Origin: Beta vulgaris subsp. vulgaris
Lineage: Eukaryota; Streptophyta; Magnoliopsida; Caryophyllales; Amaranthaceae
NCBI RefSeq assembly: GCF_026745355.1
Contig: NC_079202.1
Span: 59,278,622-59,342,621 of the forward strand
Reading direction: 5' to 3'
Length of the DNA: 64,000 nucleotides
Shown: piece by piece, positions 57,983-64,000 of the stretch
Position numbering within the stretch: position 1 is the first letter of the stretch
Layout of the letters: each line of letters starts with the position of its first letter
The notes under the pieces: generated by a model
The model's input: the letters and a program-made list of their open reading frames with translations, nothing else
Database searches by the model: none
What the model was told of the DNA's origin: nothing
Translations under genes and position numbers: made by a program

Positions 57983-60900
57983 TCAATCAAGGGACAGAAC
58001 GTCCATTAATACATACGGAGCAACTTCCCTGGGACAATGATTTTCCCAACACTGCTCGACACCAAACGGCACAACTCTAGCAAGGTTATGAGCTACAACA
58101 TTCCCATCCCTTTTAACATGACTAAAACAAACAGAAATCAAATTTTTGCTTAAATAAAGGACATCCCCTAATACAGAATCTAAATCAGATAAAAATAAAG
58201 ACCCTTTGGTCAACCTCGAAACTACTACCATAGCATCCGACTCAATTATGACATCCGAAAAACCATGAGATCGCGCACACCGTACCGCAAATAGGATAGC
58301 CTTACACTCAGCAATATCCACAGGCCATCGAGCTTGCTGTTTTCGGACACTAGCAAAGAGGACCTCCCCAGCAGAGTTCCTCGCCACCGCAGCTATACTC
58401 ACCCATCCCTCCACACCAAGATAAGCGTCAGTGTTATTTTAACCGTACCTGGCGGCGGAGCGTGCCAGCTACACGAGCTCACGCATCGCATCTGTCGCGG
58501 CGGGCCTTGCATCCGGGATTTGTGCTCCGTGAACTCCTCCACTTGCCTACTCACTCTTTGGCTCAATACCGGTAAAGGACAACAATTTTCCCCAAAGACG
58601 AATCTATTCCTTTCGAACCAAATGTTCCATGCTAGATAACACCCACGCTGAACCATCTTTTTGTCAAGCTTCGACCACCGTTCCATCATATCGCACGCCT
58701 CCTCCTCTTCATCATTTCCCACCATCTCACTGCAGCCATGATCAACCCACAGGCCCCTGATCCGTTCGCAGCTAAAAATCGCATGATGCTGCGATTCAAG
58801 CGAATCGGGGCACCAAGGACAGCTGCCACTATCCAGCAGGTGTCGCGCCCATAGCGTGCCTCGGGTGGGTAACGAGTTCGTACAATACCTCCACAGAAAA
58901 TGTCTCACTTTGGTGCCACATCAAGCCCCCACAACACCACCCACGCACGATGAAAATCATCCAAGTTCCCCCTTTCCCAAGCATATAAGCCGTTTTCACC
59001 GAGTAAATGCCATCTTTTGAGAGAGCCCATGTTACTTCATCTTTCGCCTCTCGAGAGCTTAAAGGCACTGACAAAATAAATTGTTGATCTCGCACCCCAA
59101 AGCACCTCTCAATACACTCAACTTTCCACTCATGCGTATCCTCATCAATCAAGTCATGCACTACATTTAGCCCCTCCACTCTCGCGCTCGTAATATATCG
59201 ACCTTGCCCATCCCCTATCCAAGGCTCACTCCAAATATTGATATCACGCCCGTCTCCCACTCTCCATATTATCCCCTCCTTCACTAAACTTTTCGCACTC
59301 CATATACTTCTCCACGAAAAACTAGTAGAGTAGCCAAGTCTAGCATTCAACACATCACCATCAGGGTAATATTCAGCCCTTAATACACGACTCAACAAGG
59401 AATTTTTGAGTTGTATAAGGCGCCACACTTGCCTTCCCAGAAGGGCATCGTTAAAAACGGAGAGATCCTTGAAACCCATACTTCCCATACATTTAGGTTT
59501 GCACATTTTTTCCCAACTTAACCAATGCATTTTCCTTTCCCCACCCTTACTTCCCCACCAAAATCGAGCCATCGCAGAGTGAATCGATTGAATAATTGTT
59601 GCAGGAATCTTATAAACTCCCATCAGGTATGTAGGCAATGCTTGTATAACAGCTTTTATCAAAACTTCCTTCCCCGCCCGAGATAACATTTTCTCCTTCC
59701 ATCCACCCAATTTCTTCCACACTCGATCTAACAAATCCCGGAACAATGTCTGCTTCGACCTCCCATAAATCGTCGGAATGCCAAGATACTTTTGGTGCTT
59801 CTCAACTTCCCTCATCTGAAGAATTCCCGTCAAACTTTCTTTCTGCACACAGTTCACTCCTTTACTAAAAAGACACCTCCGACTTTTCATAATTAATTTT
59901 CTGCCCAGATGCCGCTTCGTTATTTGTTGAGAATATCAATACTTTTATGCATTCCTGTCGGGTAGCCCTAGTAAACAACAAACTGTCATCTGCAAACAAA
60001 AGATGAGAGATTTCCGGACCATTCCTACTAGCCTTCGCTCCATGAAGTTCCTTATCATTAACCTTCTGCTGAATCATCTGGGAAAAAGCATCAGCCACCA
60101 GAATGAAAAGAAAAGGAGATAAAGGATCGCCTTGCCTCAAACCCGGGAAGGGTTAACAGCTCCACACACCTTCCCATTCACAACAAAAGAGTAGGAGACA
60201 GAGGAGACACAACTCATCACCAGATTTACCCATCTACCATCGAAACCCATTGTTAGCAATAACTTGCGTAGAAAGCCCCACTCGACCCTATCGTAGGCTT
60301 TACTCATATCAAGTTTCATAGCAATGAGACCCTTCCTACTGTTGTTTCTTTTCTTCATAGAATGAAAAATTTCCAGGGCAATCAGAGAGTTATCTGTAAT
60401 CATTCTTCCAGGGACAAAGGCACTCTGGTTCTCCGTAACAATCTCATGAAGGAAGCTTTTTAATCTAAGCACAATAGCTTTCGAGGCAATTTTGTACAAC
60501 ACATTACATAAGCTGATGGGTCTAAACTCAGATACAAGAGTAGGGGACTTGACTTTTGGGATAAGCGCAATATTAGTACAATTGATAGCACCCTGACAGG
60601 AATAACTATGCAACATATTACTAACATATAAAAATACCTCATGTCCGATTATGTGCCAGAACCGTTGATAGAAAAGTGCATGCATACCATCCGGTCCCGG
60701 AGCTTTACTGGGGTGCATTTGACTCAGTGCATTGTAAATTTCTTCTTTCGAATACGGTTTCATCAACATTGCATTATAATCCGCAGTTACCGATCGTTTC
60801 ACGCTTTTTAACACCTCCTCCATATCATCATCCGATGGCTCATTTGATTTGAAAATGTCCCTAAAATATTTTTCCACCTCCATTTCAATCTCCTCCTCTT

Positions 60901-62010
60901 CTACTCGCCACACACGCTGCGAATCATAGAGACCCTGGATCTTATTCCGTCGCTTTCGTTGGGATGCCTTGTGAGGAAGTATGCAGTATTACGGTCTCCA
61001 TCTTTTATTTCAGACACTCTCGATCGCAAGAACCAATGTGCTTCCAATTTTGCATTCAAGCTATCAAGTTCACCTTCTAGCTCTCCACTCCTCTTACAAT
61101 TAGCTTCAGAAATATCCTCCTTTTGATAAAGCACGAACCCCCATCTTGTTCCACCCCACTAAACCACGCGCAATTGCCTCCAACCTGCATTGAAGCGCCT
61201 CCCCCGTCGACCCCTCCCATGATGCTCGAACCACATCTTCGCAACCCTCCTCCAGCAGCCATTTTGTTTCAAACCGAAATCCCTTAGCCCGCTGTTTTGG
61301 GGGGGAAGGCACTTTGCCACGCAACAGGACCGCGGCATGATCCGACCGATAGCGTACTAGGTGCTCTATGTAAGCCTCCGGATATCGTTGCACCCATGAC
61401 GATGAGACCAAAAAGCGGTCTATCTTCTCCGAATTCTCTTCTCTGGACTATCCCCCCTCTCCCAGGTGTACCATTGCCCTACAAAACGCAAGTCATGTAA
61501 ATCACATTCATCCTTAGCCTCTCGGAATCGCCTGATCTCCCGTCTTTCTCTCTCGGCACCCCCTTCTTTCTCCGCATATGTCAAGATTTCATTGAAATCT
61601 CCCCCAAAAACTAATGGACCATCAAACTCCGCCTTCAACTCCTTCATTAACTCCCATGTACAATGCTTATTAGCTTCCTCCGGCCACCCATAAATTCCAC
61701 AGAAACGCCACTGAAAACCGTCCCCACTCACCACATCTCCACAAATATGATGTTGCGAAAACGATACCAATGAAAAATCAACCCTGTCATTTTTCCAGTA
61801 AAGACATAATCCTCCAGAGCGCCCAACACTTGACACTCCAAAAGCATTTGAAAAATCAATCCGATCCTTCGCTTGCTCCGCAATCTCTTTTTTAATCATA
61901 GTTTCCGACACAAACATCATGTCGGGGGTATTAGAAGAATTCCATCTTCTAAGTTGTCGAACTGTCCAAGGGTTACCCATACCCCGACAGTTCCAGCATA
62001 GAATATTCAT
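57983..62010 (-). pseudogene. LINE ORF2: endonuclease, reverse transcriptase, zf-RVT, RNase H; frameshifted
   Basis: The endonuclease (62010-61420) starts MNILCWNCRGMGNP and includes GDFNEI. The reverse transcriptase (60913-59865) shows MKLDMSKAYDRVEW and the active-site LLFADDSLLF. A zinc-binding RT-associated domain covers about 59890-58399. RNase H (58414-57983) has ECKAILFAVRCARSHG and IIESDA. The frame changes at least six times (for example near 61411, 61134, 60913, 60140, 59890 and 58900), so no full protein can be made. The ATG overlaps the ORF1 stop as ATGA. Confidence 0.9.
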
Positions 62011-63298
62011 AACGCCCGACGGGGTTGGTCCTCGCCAACCTCCGCCTCGACAGTTTTGGAACTACTGCCACCATCTACATTATCGAAACCTTTCAGGCGC
62101 TTTTGCGCCATATCATCACAATTATCCTCATTAACAATCATCATATCATGCCACTTCCTCTTATCCCCACTGGTAACCTCATTCAGTTTAATAACTACAC
62201 CACCCTTATTTGCCACATTAGCCACCTTCTTTTTATGAGATTTTACTTTCACTATTTTTCCTTTACTAACCCCACTCTCAACCATAGCAGTAAAAGAAAA
62301 GTTTGATGTAAGAGTATCACCTGGAAAAGTATTTGGTGTAGTCTCTTGAGTGACCACAACAGGTTCTAGGAGCTTTTGTGCATCAACCATGCTCGTATCA
62401 TCACCTGCTGACCGCTCGCACTCCAGCCCACCTACAGCCTTCAATCCACCCTCGTCAATTTCTGGCACCTCATAACACCTCTCCTTCCCCACTGCCGACT
62501 CTTCGAGAAAACTCAACCGGCGAGCATTCTTGAGAAACAACTTCGTTTCCTCTTCGAGCCGTAGCCTCCCTTTGCGTGGAGATGCTCTCAACCATGTCCC
62601 CACTGCTTCCCTTCAATCCTGTCATCCTCGTTAACCATCGAACAATCTCGTTCAATATGTCCAATTAAACCACAACCATAGCAGAAAGTAGGGAGCCTTT
62701 CGTACTTGAATTCTACCAGAGCCGAAACTCCCTTCTTCACCGAAATCCGCTGCACTCTTCGCAAAGGTTTTGTAACATCTATTAACACTCGAACACGTGC
62801 CGACGTATCCCACTGTACACCATCAGATTCCACCTCCATAACCTCACCCAAGCATCCTCCCACCATTCGGATATGCCCCTCAGTCCGACAACCCAATGGC
62901 AGATTATAAAGGCGAGCCCAAAATGGGCATCGCGTCAGGTTGATGTTCGAAGGCTGAACATGATCCTCCATCTCCTGCAACATAACAAGATGTTGGTCGA
63001 ACGTCCACGGTCGGCCATGTAAAACCTTCTCTTTGTCCCTGCGGCACGTAAACTGTACTACAAATAATCCGTTCTCAATAGGGCGAAATAGGGCAGCAGA
63101 TGAAATTGCCCAAATCTGGTTGAACGTTCGCTTTAATGCCTCGAAATTAAAGTTTCTTGCGGTAAGAACCTTGCCTACCGTCGCCAGTTCAAGATTTTGG
63201 TTTGTTTCGTGGATTTCAACGCTATCAAGATTCAAAACTTCATTCTCCGCATCGGTAATATGTAAACTCGAAACCCTAGATGCAATATCATCAGCCAT
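62007..63298 (-). pseudogene. LINE ORF1: DUF4283-type RNA-binding protein with CCHC knuckle, one frameshift
   Basis: The first ORF (63298-62588) begins MADDIASRVSSL, contains the DUF4283-like stretch around FRPIENGLFVVQFTCRRD, and ends with the zinc knuckle CYGCGLIGHIERDC. A second open segment (62603-62007) continues in another frame after a shift near 62595. It is Lys-rich and shows no recognised domain. The role in the family is RNA chaperone for the element's transcript. Confidence 0.85.
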
Positions 63299-63468
63299 GC
63301 TGGCTTAAACAGATCCCAAGAGGAATTCGCAGCTCGAAGAATCGAGGAACCCTAATGGAGAACCAAGACTTTCCACTCAAACCCTAGTTTCCCTAGAGAG
63401 AGACTTCTTATTATTACAATGGTACTTTATTATACCCACAAATTACTTTCTCCTGTTCACTAATTACT

Positions 63469-64000
63469 AATTTTAACACTTCTTGTAAGATTGGATATTT
63501 TTATCTTAATACTTTTTACTATAGTTATTTCACTTTTCTTCTCACTCTCTATGGATACTTATCATTGAAGTCTATTTTTTCTTTCCATTTATATATCTCT
63601 CTTCTTTTTAGAAGTATTATTTACATTATTAATTACTAGGTGCACCATCGAAAAGAATGAATAAAGTAACCCAAACAAAATATTTGAATAACTCAATAAT
63701 GAGCATGATTAACACTAATTTAACTTATAAGATAAGAGGGATATTATAAGAGAAAGAGTTGGTAAATTTAGTAATTTTATAGATTAGAGGTACATATAAA
63801 TTGGTATCAAAGTCCGGTTAAATTCATATCAAAATTTTGGTACTAAATAAGAGAATGTGAAAATTACGTCACCAATTTTATTGTGTTGGTACTATCTTAC
63901 TTTTACTTAATACTTCCAACATACAACTAACGTTCATACCCTTGTTGGAATCAATTTGGACTTGAACAATAAGATGGTAAACCAAGCTCGTATTTTACAA
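63469..64000. other. AT-rich sequence, nothing recognised
   Basis: No ORF, inverted repeat or RNA gene is visible in the last ~530 bases. Confidence 0.6.

Larger units (their letters stand above)
57950..63449 (-). mobile_element. Full-length LINE (L1 type with RNase H), minus strand
   Basis: A poly(A) tail on the minus strand (T run at 57950-57959) marks the 3' end. A perfect 19-bp duplication, ctcctgttcactaattact, flanks the element (57931-57949, 63450-63468). ORF1 and ORF2 are both present but frameshifted. The element is clearly more GC-rich than its surroundings. The 5' end at 63449 appears complete. Confidence 0.95.

Overview
This is plant nuclear DNA, most likely from a eudicot. The genes have spliced GT-AG exons, the intergenic DNA is AT-rich, and there are many plant-type transposons: Stowaway, Tourist and hAT MITEs, a Ty1/copia element, an RNase H-bearing LINE, and tRNA-derived SINEs. 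I would not name a species from sequence alone.

The core of the window (about 6.4-51.0 kb) is a head-to-tail array of five paralogous genes on the + strand, called PUB-a to PUB-e here. Each encodes an N-terminal universal-stress-protein-like (USP) domain, a coiled coil, a protein-kinase-like domain and a C-terminal U-box. This is the architecture of Arabidopsis PUB33-type E3 ligases. I assembled all five from 8-9 exons with conserved intron phases, giving 828, 794, 799, 722 and 804 residues. A sixth copy survives only as a broken exon 8 at 37.1 kb. PUB-b and PUB-c are the youngest pair and share promoter, intron and 3'-flank sequence.

All five U-boxes are preserved, but the kinase domains decay in different ways. 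PUB-a has a complete non-RD active site. PUB-b has HGN/NFG and a broken glycine loop. PUB-c keeps both aspartates but loses the catalytic-loop Lys. PUB-d has GFG in place of DFG. PUB-e has HGA and a broken glycine loop. The array therefore looks like a set of E3 ligases fused to kinase and pseudokinase domains. PUB-b and PUB-c also depend on unusual GC splice donors.

A copia retrotransposon of 8.1 kb (25509-33603, minus strand, TSD TACAG) sits inside the last codons of PUB-c. The LTR supplies a replacement tail and stop, and the original last codons lie 8.1 kb downstream.

From 51 to 64 kb there are no host genes that I can support. This part holds MITEs, a Mutator-like element carrying a possible histone H2A-like fragment and mirrored short repeats (53.0-54.0 kb), a SINE, a foldback element, hAT elements, and a full-length but frameshifted LINE (57950-63449, minus strand, 19-bp TSD). 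The first 6.4 kb is intergenic, with a hAT MITE, a Tourist MITE that has expanded an AACTG repeat, a degenerate Stowaway and a telomere-like tract.
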